This document shows, one piece after another, positions 33,576 through 45,618 of a stretch of DNA of 64,000 bases; position 1 is the stretch's first letter, and every line of letters begins with the position of its first letter. The notes beneath the pieces are model-generated. The model was not told where the DNA came from. It did not search any database and was given only the letters and a program-made list of their open reading frames with translations. Source of the DNA: Eulemur rufifrons (Eukaryota; Chordata; Mammalia; Primates; Lemuridae); assembly GCF_041146395.1 (NCBI RefSeq), contig NC_090989.1, forward strand, positions 119,225,501 through 119,289,500, in the 5' to 3' direction. The translations under genes were made by a program, and so were the position numbers.

Positions 33576-34915
33576 GAAAGTTCCCACTCTAGGCAAAACT
33601 CTATCAGATAGAAAAATGTGCTAAAAATGCTAAGATAATTTAAAATAATACTGGTGCATAAACAGATTAATAGAATACAGACTGAGGTTCAGGAAACACA
33701 TACAGTGAACACAGGTAGCTTTAGAAGCCCTCTTCTGTAATGTACAAGCTACGAGTTCTACTTTAGACCTTTTAAAAGTAGTTTAATTTTTGTATAACAC
33801 CAGTGCTTTAAAGTACACCATCTACTTGTTTACACTGAAATGAATAAAAATGAAAACAGAATCTATCAAAATTTGTGGGACATAGCTAAAGTAGTGCTGA
33901 GAGAACAATTTATAGTACTAATTCATGTAATTAGAAAGAGGAAAAGCCTCAAATCAGTCATCTAAGCTCCTACCACCCAAGAACATATTATAGGAAAAAA
34001 ACAACAAAATAAACTTAAAGCAAGCAGAAGAAGGAAATGATCAAGAGTAGAAATCAATGATATTGAAAACAGAAAAACAACAGACAAAAATCAATGAAAT
34101 ATATAGCTGGTTCTTTAAAAAGATCAATAAAATTGAAAAACTTCGGGCAAGAAAAAGAAAAGACAAAAATTAATAATATTTAAAAACTATTAATAATTAG
34201 AAGATATCGCTATAGACTCTGCAAGATAACAAAGACAAAAAGGATGATATGGGAATACTACAAATAACTCTATACACACAAATTTGATGATTTAGAGGAA
34301 ACTGAGCAATTCTTCAAAAATACAAATTACCACAATACCCAATATGAAACAGATAATTAGAGTAGCCCTATAAACTAATCAGAAAATTAAATTCATAATT
34401 TAAAAAACTCTATCCATTAAAGAAACCTCCAGATCCAAATGGTTTTACTGAAGAATTCTACCAAATATTTAAAGAATTGACACAAATTCTACATAATATC
34501 AGCAGTGTGTAAAAAGAATTAACACTCTACGACCAAGTGGGTTTTTTTCAGGGATACAAGGATGGTTCAATACTAAAAAATTAATCAGCATAATCCACCA
34601 AATTAACAAGATAATATAGAAAATTATTAGCATATTAATCGATACAGAAAAAGCATCTCACAAAATTCAGCACCCATTCATGACAAAAGCTTTCAGAAAA
34701 ACGAGAATAGAAGAGAACTTCCTTAACTTCCTTAACTTGACAAACAGCATGCACAGAAAACGTACAGCTAAAATTATACTTAATGGTGACAGACTGGATG
34801 GTTTTCCCCTAAGACCAGAAACAAGGCAAGGATGTCCACTCTCACCACTCTTATTCAACATAGTTGCTGGAAGTTCTATTCAGTTCAGTAAGGCAAGAAA
34901 AAAAAAGAAAAGAAA

Positions 34916-34973
34916 GGAGAGGAGGGGAGGGGAGGGGAGGGGAGGGGAGGGGTGGGGCGGGGCGGGGCGGGGC
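34916..34973 (+). repeat. (GGGGA)n to (GGGGC)n pentanucleotide repeat
   Basis: An A/G-rich tract turns into GAGGG units and then into GCGGG units. It sits in the reverse-transcriptase part of the L1. Four or more closely spaced G4 runs give it G-quadruplex potential on the plus strand, which is antisense to NCK1. Confidence 0.92.
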
Positions 34974-35090
34974 ATATAAATCAGAAAGGAAGAATAAAAC
35001 TATCTGTGTTTGCAGATGACACAAAGGACTACATAGAAGATTCTAAGGAATCTACAAAAAGAATTCTTAATACTGTTAAAAATAAATAGA

Positions 35091-35285
35091 GGCCATTAGA
35101 TTAAGATGGCTCTAACACCCTAGATTTCTACAAAGCAAACATAACTGAGTATTTAAAAGAAAATTAAAATGTAAGCTCCACCTAATCACCAGCAGCAGAC
35201 TGGGCATTATTAGTTATATAGACTTGAACTTCCCACTGAGATAGTCCAAATAAGGCAACTGCTCAATCTTTAACCAAACAAATAA
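35091..35285. other. unidentified insert in L1 ORF2
   Basis: The L1 text breaks off after AAAAATAAATA and resumes near 35286 at TTTAACAAGTGAATTCAGCA. The sequence between begins GAGGCCATTAGATTAAGATG and includes ATAGTCCAAATAAGGCAACT, which recalls an LTR 3' half. I cannot name the family. Confidence 0.45.
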
Positions 35286-36025
35286 TTTAACAAGTGAATT
35301 CAGCAAGGTCACAGGATACAAGATCAAGCTGCAAAAATCAATTGTATTTCTATATACGGGCAATGAACACACAGACACCAAAATTAAAAATACAATACTA
35401 TGTATAATCACCCAAAAACAAAAGGAAAAAAAAAATAAAGGAGGTGCAAATCTAACAAAACAGCAAGAGGATTTATATGTTGAAAAGTACAAAATGCTGA
35501 TGAAGAAATTGAACATATAAATAAAAGTATTCATGGATTGGAAAACTCAACATAGTAAAGACATCAATTTTCCCCTAAATTGATAAACAGGTTTAATGTA
35601 ATTTTTAATAAAAATCACAGCAAAAAATTTTTTGTATATATACACAGTATTATTCTGTAATTTATATGTAAAGGCAAAATAACTAGAATAGCTAAAAAAA
35701 ATTTTTTTTTTTCAAGGAAGGATAAAATGGGAGGAATCAGTTTTCCAAATTTCAAGACTTGGTATAGCTGCGGTAGTCAAAATTGTGTGGAACTGGCAAA
35801 GAGAAGGACACACAGATCAATAGGACAGAACAGAGAACCCAGAAATAGACTCACACAAATATGTCCAGCTGAATTTTTACAAAGGTACAAAAGTAATTCA
35901 ACAGAAGAAAACTAGCCTTCTCAACAAATGTTACAGCAATTGGACAGCAGGCTGGGGGGAAAAGTACCCTGACCTAATCTCATACCTTCTCCAAACACTA
36001 ACTCAATGGATCACACTGAAATGAC

Positions 36026-36161
36026 ACAGGCATGGTGGTAGCCTTAACTACTTGGGAGGCTGAGGCGGGAGGATCACTTGAGCCCAGGAGTTGAAGGACT
36101 GTGATCTATGACTGCACCACTGCACTCTAGGCCTGGCTGACAGAGCGAGACCCTGTCTCTA
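36026..36161 (+). mobile_element. Alu right-arm fragment
   Basis: A single arm, from CAGGCATGGTGGTAGCC to CGAGACCCTGTCTCTAG, with the right-arm-type ending. The left arm is absent. Confidence 0.75.
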
Positions 36162-37276
36162 GAAAAATAAATTTTATATGAACAAATAAATATATGTAAA
36201 AGTAAAATTCTAAAATTTCAGGAAAAATTGAGAAAATCTTCAAGATTTAAAGCTAGGCAAAGATTTGACACCACAAATAAGTTCTACAAAAGAAAAAACT
36301 CAACAGTAGAAAAACAAATCCAATTAGACAACAAGCAAAAAGACATGGAGACATTCACTGAAGATGTACAAATGGCAAATAAGCAGGTGAACAGATATTC
36401 ATCATCATTAGCTACTAAGAAAATGCAAATTAAAACTACATTGCGAGGTCACTACACATACCTATCAGAATGGCTAAAATAAAAGAGTGACGATATTAAA
36501 TGCTAACAAGGATAAAGTTGAAACTGGATGACTCATACATTGCTGTTGAGAACATAAAATGGTACAGATACTCTCCAAAATCATTTGGTAGTTTCTTCTA
36601 AAACTAAACACACAACTAGCATACAACCTAGCAATTGCACACCTAGGTATTTATCCCAGAGAAATGAAGACTTGCAGTCTCATAAAAACTTTTACTGAAT
36701 GTTTATAGTAACTTTATTTGTAACAGCAAAAATCTGGAAACCACCCAAATGTCCTTCAACAAGCAAATGGTTAAACTGCGGTACAGCCATACCAAAAAAG
36801 TTCAGTACTAATGATTGATACACAAAACAACCTGGATGAATCTCCAGGAAATTATGCTCAGTGAAAAAAATCCAATCTCAAAGGCTATATACTATATGAT
36901 TTCATTTATAGAACATTCTTGAAATGAAAAAATTATAGAAATGATAAAATAGATTAGTGGCTGTTAGAGGTTAAAGGAGCAGTAGGACATAGGCTGTGGG
37001 TGTGGCTATAAAAGGGCAACATGAAGGATTCTTGCAGTGGTGAAAATGTCCTATACCTTGACAATATCAATATTCTAGTTGAGATAGTGTACTGATGTTA
37101 TCACTGGGGGAAAATGGGTAAAGGACACACTGGATCTCTCAGTAAGTTCTAAGATTTCTTACAACTGCATGTGGATCTATAATGATCTCAAAATAAAAGG
37201 TTTAATTAAAATAGACTCATTAAAGACAAAGATAAACAAAAAATAAAATATAGAAATAATATTTTCATATTCTTTA

Positions 37277-37550
37277 TTTTTTTTAAGACAGGGTCTCACT
37301 CTGTAGCCCAGGTTAGAGTGCAGTGGGATCCTCAGCTCAACGCAACCTTAAACTCCTGGGCACTAGCAATCCTCCTGCCTCAGCCTCCTGGGGAGCTGGA
37401 ACTACAGGTCCACACCACCATGCCTGGCTATTTTTTCTATTTTTTATAGGGACTTGCTCAGTCTAGTCTCTAACTCCTGGCCTCAAACGATCCTCCTGCC
37501 TTGGTTTCCCAAAGCGCTAGGATTACAGGTGTGAGCCACTGTGCCTGGCC
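37277..37550 (-). mobile_element. AluJ-like element (inverted)
   Basis: A minus-orientation Alu ending CCACTGTGCCTGGCC. The target duplication TATTTTCATATTCTT (37260-37274) and TATTTTCGTATTCTT (37551-37565) has one mismatch. Confidence 0.9.
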
Positions 37551-37644
37551 TATTTTCGTATTCTTGATACAGGGAATCCTTTATTACTATGATTCCAGTG
37601 TTAGAAACCATAAAATGAAAAAAATTTTAACTTCAGTACAGCAA

Positions 37645-38095
37645 AGGACATTAGTATCTACTGCCACAAACTCAGTTACTTAAAACAACAAAAATTTATT
37701 ATCTCACAGTTCTGGAGGTCAGAAGTGTAAAATGGGTGTTATAGGTTAAAATCAGTGTCAGCAAAGCTGCATTCCTTCTGGAGGATGTAGGGGAGAATCC
37801 ATTTCTTACCTTTTTCAACTTCCCTCTTTCTTTGGCTTGTGGCTACAGCACTCGGACCTTTAGTTTGGTCATCACATCTCCTTTTCTCACTTTGACCCTT
37901 CTGTCTTCCTCGTATAAGATCCCTTATAATTACATTGGGCCCATAAAGATAATTCTGGATATAATCTCCCCATCTCAAAAGTCTTAATTTAATCATATCC
38001 ACACAGTCCCTTTAACTATGTGAGGAACATTCACAGGTTTTGGGGATTAGGATATGTACATTTTCGGGGAGCCATTATTGTACCTACTACTGACA
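37645..38095 (-). mobile_element. MLT-type MaLR LTR (inverted)
   Basis: AACAAAAATTTATTATCTCA then CAGTTCTGGAGGTCAGAAG, GGAGGATGTAGGGGAGAATC and ACAGGTTTTGGGGATTAGGA lie in the order of an inverted MLT LTR. Confidence 0.75.
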
Positions 38096-38112
38096 TCAAA
38101 AAACAAAATTAA

Positions 38113-38390
38113 GGCCTATGTGGTGACTCATGCCTATAATCCTAGCACTATGGGAGGATTGCTTGAGGTTAGTTTGTTTGAGACCAGCCTGACCAACAGA
38201 AGACCCCCAACTCTACAAAAAATAGAAAAATTAGTTGGGTGTGGTGGCACATGCCTGTAGTCCCAGCTACTGAAAAGACTGAGACAGGAGGATCATTTGA
38301 GCCCAGGACTTCGAGGCTGCAGTGAGCTATGATGACGCCAGTGTACTCTCCCTAGCCAGGGTGATAGAAAGACCCTGTCTCAAAAAAAAG
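38113..38390 (+). mobile_element. diverged Alu
   Basis: It runs from GGCCTATGTGGTGACTCATG to AAGACCCTGTCTCAAAAAAA. The left arm has internal losses, and no lemur linker is present. Confidence 0.82.
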
Positions 38391-38506
38391 AAAACCACAA
38401 AAACAACAACAAAAAGTTTATCCCCCCCAATTTTTGGTGGGAGAACTGGAATCCTATGATTTAAGTACTAAGAGCTAAAACCCCACACCTCCTCAAAAAT
38501 TAACAA

Positions 38507-38706
38507 GTCGAGGGGTCTTGACCTTCTTTTTGCCATGAACCACCTCCTCCTTTTGGCAATGTGGTGAAGCCTATAATCCCTACTCCTGTTTTTAAATGTA
38601 TAAAAATATATTGCAAATAAAATCAACTATATTAAAATTCAGTTACCAATATATTTTTTAAAACTTGTTCTTCTGAAAATGTGTATTACGGTTAAGAACC
38701 TCTGCA
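38507..38706. mobile_element. probable hAT-type DNA transposon fragment
   Basis: The left end GAGGGGTCTTGACC and the inverted right end (reverse complement AGAGGTTCTTAACC) form short terminal repeats. The interior is AT-rich. Confidence 0.45.
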
Positions 38707-38739
38707 GCACTTCTTTCATTTTGTCGAATATTAATGTTC

Positions 38740-39750
38740 AATTTTTGCTGAGTGAATTTTTTAAAAAATCTTTTTATAGTTTGAAATAGGATCCAACTTA
38801 AGTCCATATATTGCATTTTAGCTAATATGTTTTAAGTCTTTTTACTCTATAACACTGTTTTTTGCCCACTCTTTCCATGTCATTTATTTGTTAAGGAAAT
38901 TGGCTTTATGCTTTCTGATCAGTGCTAAATGAATTAAAAAACAAACAAACAAACAAAAACACTGGCTTCATCTGTCCTGCAGCATTTTCCACATCATGGA
39001 TTTGGCTGATGTGTATCTTCATCGTGTTCCTCTATCTCCCCTATCTCCTATAAACTGGTAATTATTTCTACAGCCTTTTCCCTTTTCTAGGTTCTTTGGT
39101 TATTGTTGGAAGAATATCTCAAAAGTATTCTTGTGTACCTCTTGTGGCCATATATTAGGAGGCACACTATGTCTGGCAGAACCATTTTCAGTGATGTTAA
39201 TGAACGGTAGGTTTATTAGTATTGAACTGATTTACCCATTATAAATGGGTAAACCTTTGGTAAATCAAACCTTTACCAAATGATTTTATCAGCCATCAAT
39301 GATCACTGCCTGGGATCAATACACATTTTATTTTTCTGTGAGTATACCTTTGGGTAAGAGTCATAAAAGAAAGAAAGCTGAGTTTAAATTAAGGTTTACA
39401 TAATTTTGTGAGATATTGCTAAATTCCCTTTCCATAGACTCTATTTTTTTTGTATTCCCAACAATATCAGTGATTATTTCCTCACAGCCTTGCCAAGAAG
39501 CCTTATTTTAGAGCATTTTTTATTTGTATTTCTCTTACTACACTGAAATTGAACATGTTTTCTCATACTTAAGGGACATTTACATTTGCTTTATTGTATG
39601 GACTACTTGTTCATATCTTTTGCCCATTTCCCTATGGTGTGGCTTTTCTTTTTTGATTTTTCTAAGCTCTCTATAAAGTAGAAATGTTTGCCCTTTGCCC
39701 TTTGTGATGTCACTTGCAAAATTTTTGTTCCAGTTTATCACTTATCTTTT
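38740..39750 (-). mobile_element. ancient L1 3' UTR (inverted)
   Basis: TTGTATTTCTCTTACTACAC, CTACTTGTTCATATCTTTTG and CCCATTTCCCTATGGTGTGG match inverted L1 3' UTR sequence. An (AAAC)n run lies at about 38938-38959. Unlike the other L1s of the window it is in the sense orientation of NCK1. Confidence 0.6.
39231..39280. repeat. two adjacent perfect short inverted repeats
   Basis: TTTACCCATT and AATGGGTAAA (39231-39240, 39244-39253) pair perfectly around ATA. TTTGGTAAA and TTTACCAAA (39256-39264, 39272-39280) pair perfectly around a 7-nt loop. The arms share the TTTACC/GGTAAA core, so they could also pair with each other. Confidence 0.85.
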
Positions 39751-39891
39751 TAAAGATACATATTTCCCCCTACTATCTGGACTCTAAATTCAAGTTAGCT
39801 CTTTTATCTGGTGCTCAGCTGAAGAAACGGTCATCAAGGAAAGTTAAATTGTAACTGGGTTTATTTTTCTTTTTGGCTTTATATGCTGGGT
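39751..39891 (+). repeat. left arm of a long inverted repeat
   Basis: The reverse complement of this arm matches 40561-40711. The core (39751-39855) contains CTCTTTTATCTGGTGCTCAG and TCAAGTTAGCTCTTTTATC, with only about nine differences over about 112 bases by eye. The outer part near 39870-39891 matches more weakly. The family is unknown. Confidence 0.8.
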
Positions 39892-40560
39892 TTATATGTT
39901 GTCTTTATTTCCTCACAGCCTTGCCAACAAACTACATCTTAAAGCAGAATTTTAAAAGAAAATTTTGGCAATAGCTATCAAAACTTTAAATGCACATTTC
40001 TTGGAAACAGTGATCTATACCACAAGAAAAAATGATGCAAGTATCCAAAATCAAGTGCATAAGAATCTTTGATGCAGCACTGCTATTAATTATAAAAACT
40101 TAGGAACAAAATACAGACCAAGAGTGTCTAAATTTTCAGTACTGGTATGATAAAATGTCTAAGAAATATTAAGCAAAAAATGCAAGTTCCAAAACAGTAT
40201 GATTATTATAATTCTACTTTGAAAAAAGTCCTATTATATGTTTATATGCATTAAAAAAGTTCTGGGAGGATATACATCAAACTATAAACAGTGGTAGGTA
40301 GCCTTAGCAAGTAGTAGACTGGTTAGACTTTCACTCCCTATCCCACAGATATGTGTGATTTGAATATTTCACAATAGGTACATATTATTAATGCTTAATT
40401 TTTCTAAAATGCACTATAAAAACAGAGAAAACGAAATGAAAGCTAGCTAATAAGAACTGGCATTCAGAAAACAAAATATGGGTGAGAAAACATGGGGGAG
40501 GTGGAGACAAAAGCAGGTATAAAACCAAATTTGCTTTACAGGAGAATTACAACTAGACCC

Positions 40561-40711
40561 TAAACCTAGTATATAAAGCTTAAAAAGAAAAAACAACATC
40601 CCACTTATAATTTAACTTTCCTTTGATGACCATTTCTTCAGTTAAGCACCAGATAAAAGAGCTAACTTGAATATAGAATCCAGATAGTAGGGGGAAATAA
40701 GTATCTTTAAA
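40561..40711 (-). repeat. right arm of a long inverted repeat
   Basis: This is the inverted counterpart of 39751-39891. Its core 40602-40711 contains AGCACCAGATAAAAGAGCTA. Spacer 39892-40560 holds AT-rich text that I cannot assign, including a second TTTCCTCACAGCCTTGCCA copy at about 39908 like that at about 39478. Confidence 0.8.
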
Positions 40712-41946
40712 GTCAAGGATCACAGTGAGATAAGATGTTTATACTACAAGGAGAACAGCAATTGTGGCTGAGGAAATAAAGTGATGTGTCCTACATATAC
40801 ACTCTGAAGCAGACACTAAGAGCACAATGATGGGTAGAACATTTGCACTATTTTAACAACCACTTCTTTTCTGCTCTCTTCTAGTCATGCTTAGTTCAAT
40901 TTATGTAAATTAAATATGACGTGACCACTGTCTTTTCACCCAGCCCAAAGCCCTGGTTGTAAAGGTACTCAATTAATACTCTGTATCTTCCTACTAAAGC
41001 TTTAGATCCTTGTTTCCAACTACACTCATGACATTTGGACTTAGATGTTCCTGGGTCCTACTCTTGCTTTAAGGAACTGGATTCCTTCCTATCCTTTTGT
41101 CTATGTCTCCATGTACCTGGCACCTGAACCCAGGAGCCTCACCAACCAGTATCCAACCAATTCCTGCCTGACATCAAATGTTAGATTTCCCATACAGAAT
41201 CTGAACTGCCTATTTTGATTCCCACTGCCTGCCTGCCCTGTTTTAATTATACAAACATCATAGATCCCAGATTTGACATCAGGCCCAGGTTATAGCACTC
41301 ATACCCTGCTTGCCTTTTCTTCCTGGACTTATTTCTTGATCTCAGTTTGTTTTTCAAATTCACCTCCAATCTCACTCCCAAACTGGATCTATATACAATC
41401 ACTGATCATACTCCTGGACTCTTCTTATCTGGTTTGTCACAAGAATAGGACCCAAGTGGGAATTAAAGAATTCAATAATTTCAGTATGTCAATAAGGGCA
41501 ACATGGCATTTACTGTTCTAGAGATCTTCATAAATTATACCATTTTAAGCTAAGAATATCTACTGGCTTAGATTAGAAGTTTGCATCCCCTCACAAAGGT
41601 TAGGAATTGCTAAAAAATATGTAACCCTATCACAAGGAATGTTTGCTGAATATCTATAATCCAGGTACTATCCTAGGATTTCCCTCACAATAATCCTTTA
41701 AAAAGTATTATCCTTGCATGATTAAAAGGCTCTGAATTTAAATGGCTTTAATCTTGGAAAATAACTGGTGGAAATTGGGAGTCAAATGTATGTACTTTTC
41801 TTTCCTCCAGAGTTCACATACTTTCAATTACCACGCTGCCTCTTAAAGAACAGAAAAGTTTGCCACTATTGATATGGGGTCAAATAACAACAACCCCCCC
41901 CCAAAAAAAAAAACAGAAAAAGAGTGTACATGGAAACTTATTAGAT
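40712..41946. other. intron sequence without a recognised gene
   Basis: No gene is seen. A diverged MIR in plus orientation probably lies at 41640-41850. A C-run followed by an A-run lies near 41895-41912. Confidence 0.5.
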
Positions 41947-42805
41947 CAGCAATTCTCAAACTTTTTGGGCTCAAAGATCTCTTCATACTTAAAAATTGAG
42001 GACCCCAAAGAGCTTTTGTTCATATAGGTCATATCTGTCAATATTTACCATATTAGAAATTAAAACTGAGAAAATCTCAGGATACTTATTAATACAATTA
42101 AAAATATTTAATCCAACACATTTTAACATTTTTATGAAAGCAATTATATTTTCCAAAACAAAAACATTAGTAAAAAGAATGACGTTAACATAAATATTTG
42201 CAAATCTTTTTAATGTCTAACTTAATAGAAAACAGGTAGGTTTTCTTATCTGTTTCTGCATTTAATGTAGCACAATATATTATTTTGGCTGAATATATTA
42301 AGAAAACTTGGCTGGGCATGTTGGCTCATACCTGAAAACCCAGCATTTTAGGAGGCCATGGTGGGAGGATCACTTGAGCCCAGGAGTTTAAGACTAGCCT
42401 GGGCAACATAGTAAGACCCCATCTCTACAAAAAAATTAAAAATTATCCAGGCATGGTGGCACACACCTGTAGTCCTAACTACTCAGGAAGCTTAGGCAAG
42501 AGGATCACCTGAGCCCAGTTCGAGGCTGCAGTGAGCTATGATTATGCCACTGTACTCAGCCTGGGTGACAGAGCAAGATCCTATCTCAATGAAAGAAAAC
42601 AAACATAAGAAAACTTGGTCTCACACAGATATGTAGTTGGAAAAAGGAAGAGTATCTTAAAGTCTTTTCATATTATCATGGGTATACTTTTTTTGGTACT
42701 ACACCAAAACTTGACAAGTGGTAGAGTTTCTTAAATATTAGTTTCCAATAAGGAATCTAAAAGTATCAATGAACTTTTTATACTGTTATGTTAAAATTCA
42801 TTGGT
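41947..42805. mobile_element. hAT-Charlie-like DNA transposon interrupted by Alu
   Basis: It starts CAGCAATTCTCAAACTTTTT followed by GAGGACCCCAAAGAGCTTTT. It continues after the Alu with GTCTCACACAGATATGTAGT and ACACCAAAACTTGACAAGTG. This matches a known interspersed DNA element of the Charlie group from memory. The right end is approximate. Confidence 0.65.
42310..42598 (+). mobile_element. AluJ-like element
   Basis: A dimeric Alu with perfect 12-bp target duplication AAGAAAACTTGG at 42300-42311 and 42607-42618. It interrupts the Charlie-like element. Confidence 0.92.
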
Positions 42806-43538
42806 ATTTTTAATTCCAGGGAAGGTGGGCATAAGCCCATCACAACCTCTAACTGATTACAACTAAATGTCTGGGAAAAAAATACAAAGAATAGCTGTCT
42901 AAGGACTCTAACAGCAAGTAGATTGGGGGAGGAGGTCTTTTTTCAAGTTGAAAAATACAGCAGCAATATATTTCCTTTTGATTTCCTCCCAGTCCCTCTA
43001 TTTTATTTCCTGGCTTTGTCCCAAAAGCAAGCAGAATAGAGAATTGTACAGCAGATGCAGTCAGAAAAAAACTCTTAAGAAGCCCATTTGGCTGGCCAAA
43101 AGACAGGGAAAAAAGGCTCTGGAAAGCCAGAGATGGTGGGTTAAAGCCCCTAGAGGGTTTTTCCCCCCTTTTTATTTTTTCCCCCTCTCACCTAGTACTG
43201 TCCCAAAGTCAGCCTCAGGTGTAGATCTGCACTGCTGGCACAATGGTAGAGATGACACATACATTAAGAACCCAAGAGAAATCTGTCCTTCTGGATAAAA
43301 GGAAACCAGGTAGTGCAACGGAGAGTAAGGGTGCCCACTACTTTTTTCTCACCACTTCACTCTGGAGGTAGGTATAGTCAGGCCCAGAACTAAACAACAT
43401 AGGAGACTGAAACCCTAAGAGAACCCAATCTTTCTCACCAGATGAACCAGGAAGAGGGGTCACTGGAAGCCAGAGAATATAAAAAAAAACTACCACAAGA
43501 AAGGAGCGGAGAAGGTAATTTACAACAAAGACTCTCTT

Positions 43539-44183
43539 TGACCAAACTTTAGTAGTGCTCCTCTGAGCCCTCTTTTAACAGCTCAAGGCCACATCCTTAG
43601 GATGACGACTCTAGATCCCTTAAGTTCCTTGCCTGAGAAAGCTCAATACCGCCAGGAGAATTTACTGTTCATTCCAGCCAAAACCTAGTGATAGGCAGAT
43701 AGTCCCCTGAATCCTCTCTTAGAGGAGTTACTCCAGACAGTTTACAATTACAAATCCTTTCTCTCTCCCTTTGAGATACAAATCTTCTACCATAAAGAAC
43801 TGCCTTCTCAAGGACCTGAGAGCCATCTTTTTGAAATGCAAACAATAAAGGTAATAACTCATTTTGCTTTCAGTCCCTGTGATAAGGTAAGGGCTAAACT
43901 TTGGTGGGCCTAAGTTGTTACATCACTGCCTCCTGTCATAAAGACAAGTTCATTAACAAACCCAGATGGCCTAGTAAAATAGACCAAATCCCCCCACCCC
44001 CCCGCCCCCCGTTAAAATCACTCAGTGCCTTTTCCCTAGCACACCCAACCTTTAAAAAGTCTCCTGCCTTTTGTTTTGGCAAAGATGAGGTGAGTTCACA
44101 CTAGACTTTCTTCCCTACTACAACAGTCACTGAATAAAATCTATCCTTACCATTTTAACAAGTGTCCAGCTTTATCTTTGACA
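43539..44183 (+). mobile_element. probable solo LTR of an endogenous retrovirus (ERV1-like)
   Basis: The insert of about 645 bp begins TGACCAAACTTTAG and ends CTTTATCTTTGACA, so it has TG...CA ends. A poly(A) signal lies in TGAATAAAATC at about 44130. L1 text flanks it on both sides. It carries a C-rich run at 43990-44010. No viral coding sequence is present. Class assignment is tentative. Confidence 0.55.
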
Positions 44184-44841
44184 TCTATAATTCTAGTTTT
44201 GAACCAACATAAGTTCTGGGCTCCTCCAAATTGGACAGGCATATCCAAAGAAGCATTACAAAGGCACTAAGAACCAAAGTACAATATAAACACCCCCCAA
44301 GCCCCCAGACCATCCCTGAGTGGTGCATATACCAAACAGATGCAAACAGCACAGCAAAGGTTTAGAAAATGAAACTGATATTGGAACTAGTGCCATAAAA
44401 AGCAAGTAAAAACTAGTTTGAACCTGACCAAATTTATGGCATACTAAAAACAACAAAATCAACATTCCCCAAAGGATTTTCATAGGATGCAAAGTCTCAC
44501 AGCCTAATACTCAAATGTTCAGGATACAACCAAAATTATTTAACATGCCAAGAAACAGGAAAAGCTGACCAATTCTCAAAGAAGAAAACAACCAACAGAT
44601 GCCAACTAAGAAACGACCCAGATATTGAAATTAATCAAAAACCTTAAAGCAGCTATCATAACCATGCTCCATGAAGTAAAGGTGAATACTCTTGAAAGAA
44701 ATGGAAAGATAAATCTCATCCGAGACAGGGAAGCTGTTAAAGTTAAATAGAATCAAATAGAAATTTTAGATTTAAAAACTACGATATTTGAAATAAAAAC
44801 TTCACAGGAGAGGCTGAATAACAATATCAAGATGATAGACA

Positions 44842-45300
44842 TATTAATTTCCTATAGCTATTGTAACAAATTACCACAAACTAGGTGGCTTAAAAAAACA
44901 GAAATTTATCCTCTCACAGATCTAGAGGCTTCAATCAAGGAGTCTGGAGTCAAGGTGTTTTTGAAAGGGCTGCACTACCTCTGAAGCCTCTAGGGGAGAA
45001 TCTGTACTTTGCCTCTTCCAGATTCTGAAGGCTGCCAGCATTCCTGTGGCTGTATCACTCTAACTCTGCCTCTATGGTCCCACTGCTTTCTCCTCCTCCT
45101 CTTCTTCTGCCAAATCTCCCTCTGCCTCATTCTTATAATGACACTTATTATTGGATTTAGGGGCCACTGAATAAGCCCCACCTCTCAAAATCCTTAACTG
45201 AATCACATGTTTTGCCATATAATGTATTAATAATATTCACAGGTTCTGGCAATTAGGATGTGGACCTATCTTTTTGGAGGCCATTGTTCAGCACACTACA
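44842..45300 (-). mobile_element. MLT-type MaLR LTR (inverted)
   Basis: TTACCACAAACTAGGTGGCT, GAAATTTATCCTCTCACAG, CCTCTAGGGGAGAATC and ACAGGTTCTGGCAATTAGGA occur in the order of an inverted MLT LTR, within L1 text. Confidence 0.8.
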
Positions 45301-45476
45301 AGAGAGGAAAGTCTGTGTGAACTTGAAGATAAATCAATAAAAATTATCCAATCCAAAGATCAGACAGAGAAAACATTTTGGAGGGGGGAAAAAAATAGCT
45401 TTAGGGACTAATGGGAAAAAATTAAAATGGCTGAAATTCATGTCTTTGGCGTCCCTAAAGGAAAGAGGTCAGTACC

Positions 45477-45477
45477 A

Positions 45478-45507
<30 letters not shown>
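45477..45507 (+). repeat. (AAAAC)n simple repeat
   Basis: Tandem AAAAC units inside L1 text. Confidence 0.9.
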
Positions 45508-45508
<1 letters not shown>

Positions 45509-45618
45509 TTGCAGAAGTAATGGTTGAAATTTTATGAAAATTGGCAAATGACGTAAGTTAAACATACATAAAAGAATCTTAAAAGTAGCCAGAGAAAAAT
45601 AACACATTACTTACAGGG

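Larger units (their letters stand above)
33700..37215 (+). mobile_element. old L1 (ORF2 and 3' UTR)
   Basis: Plus-strand L1 text includes GGTTTTACTGAAGAATTCTA (about 34440), ACCAAGTGGGTTTTTTTCAG, GTTTGCAGATGACACAAAGG (about 35008, the FADD region) and a 3' end AATGATCTCAAAATAAAAGG near 37200. All frames are broken. Embedded are a GGGGA/GGGGC repeat, an unidentified insert at 35091-35285 and an Alu arm at 36026-36161. Confidence 0.82.

Noticed and set aside
39473..39930. CRISPR-like or tandem array suggested by repeated TTTCCTCACAGCCTTGCCA
   Set aside because: There are only two copies 430 bases apart with no regular spacing. Vertebrate genomes do not carry CRISPR arrays.
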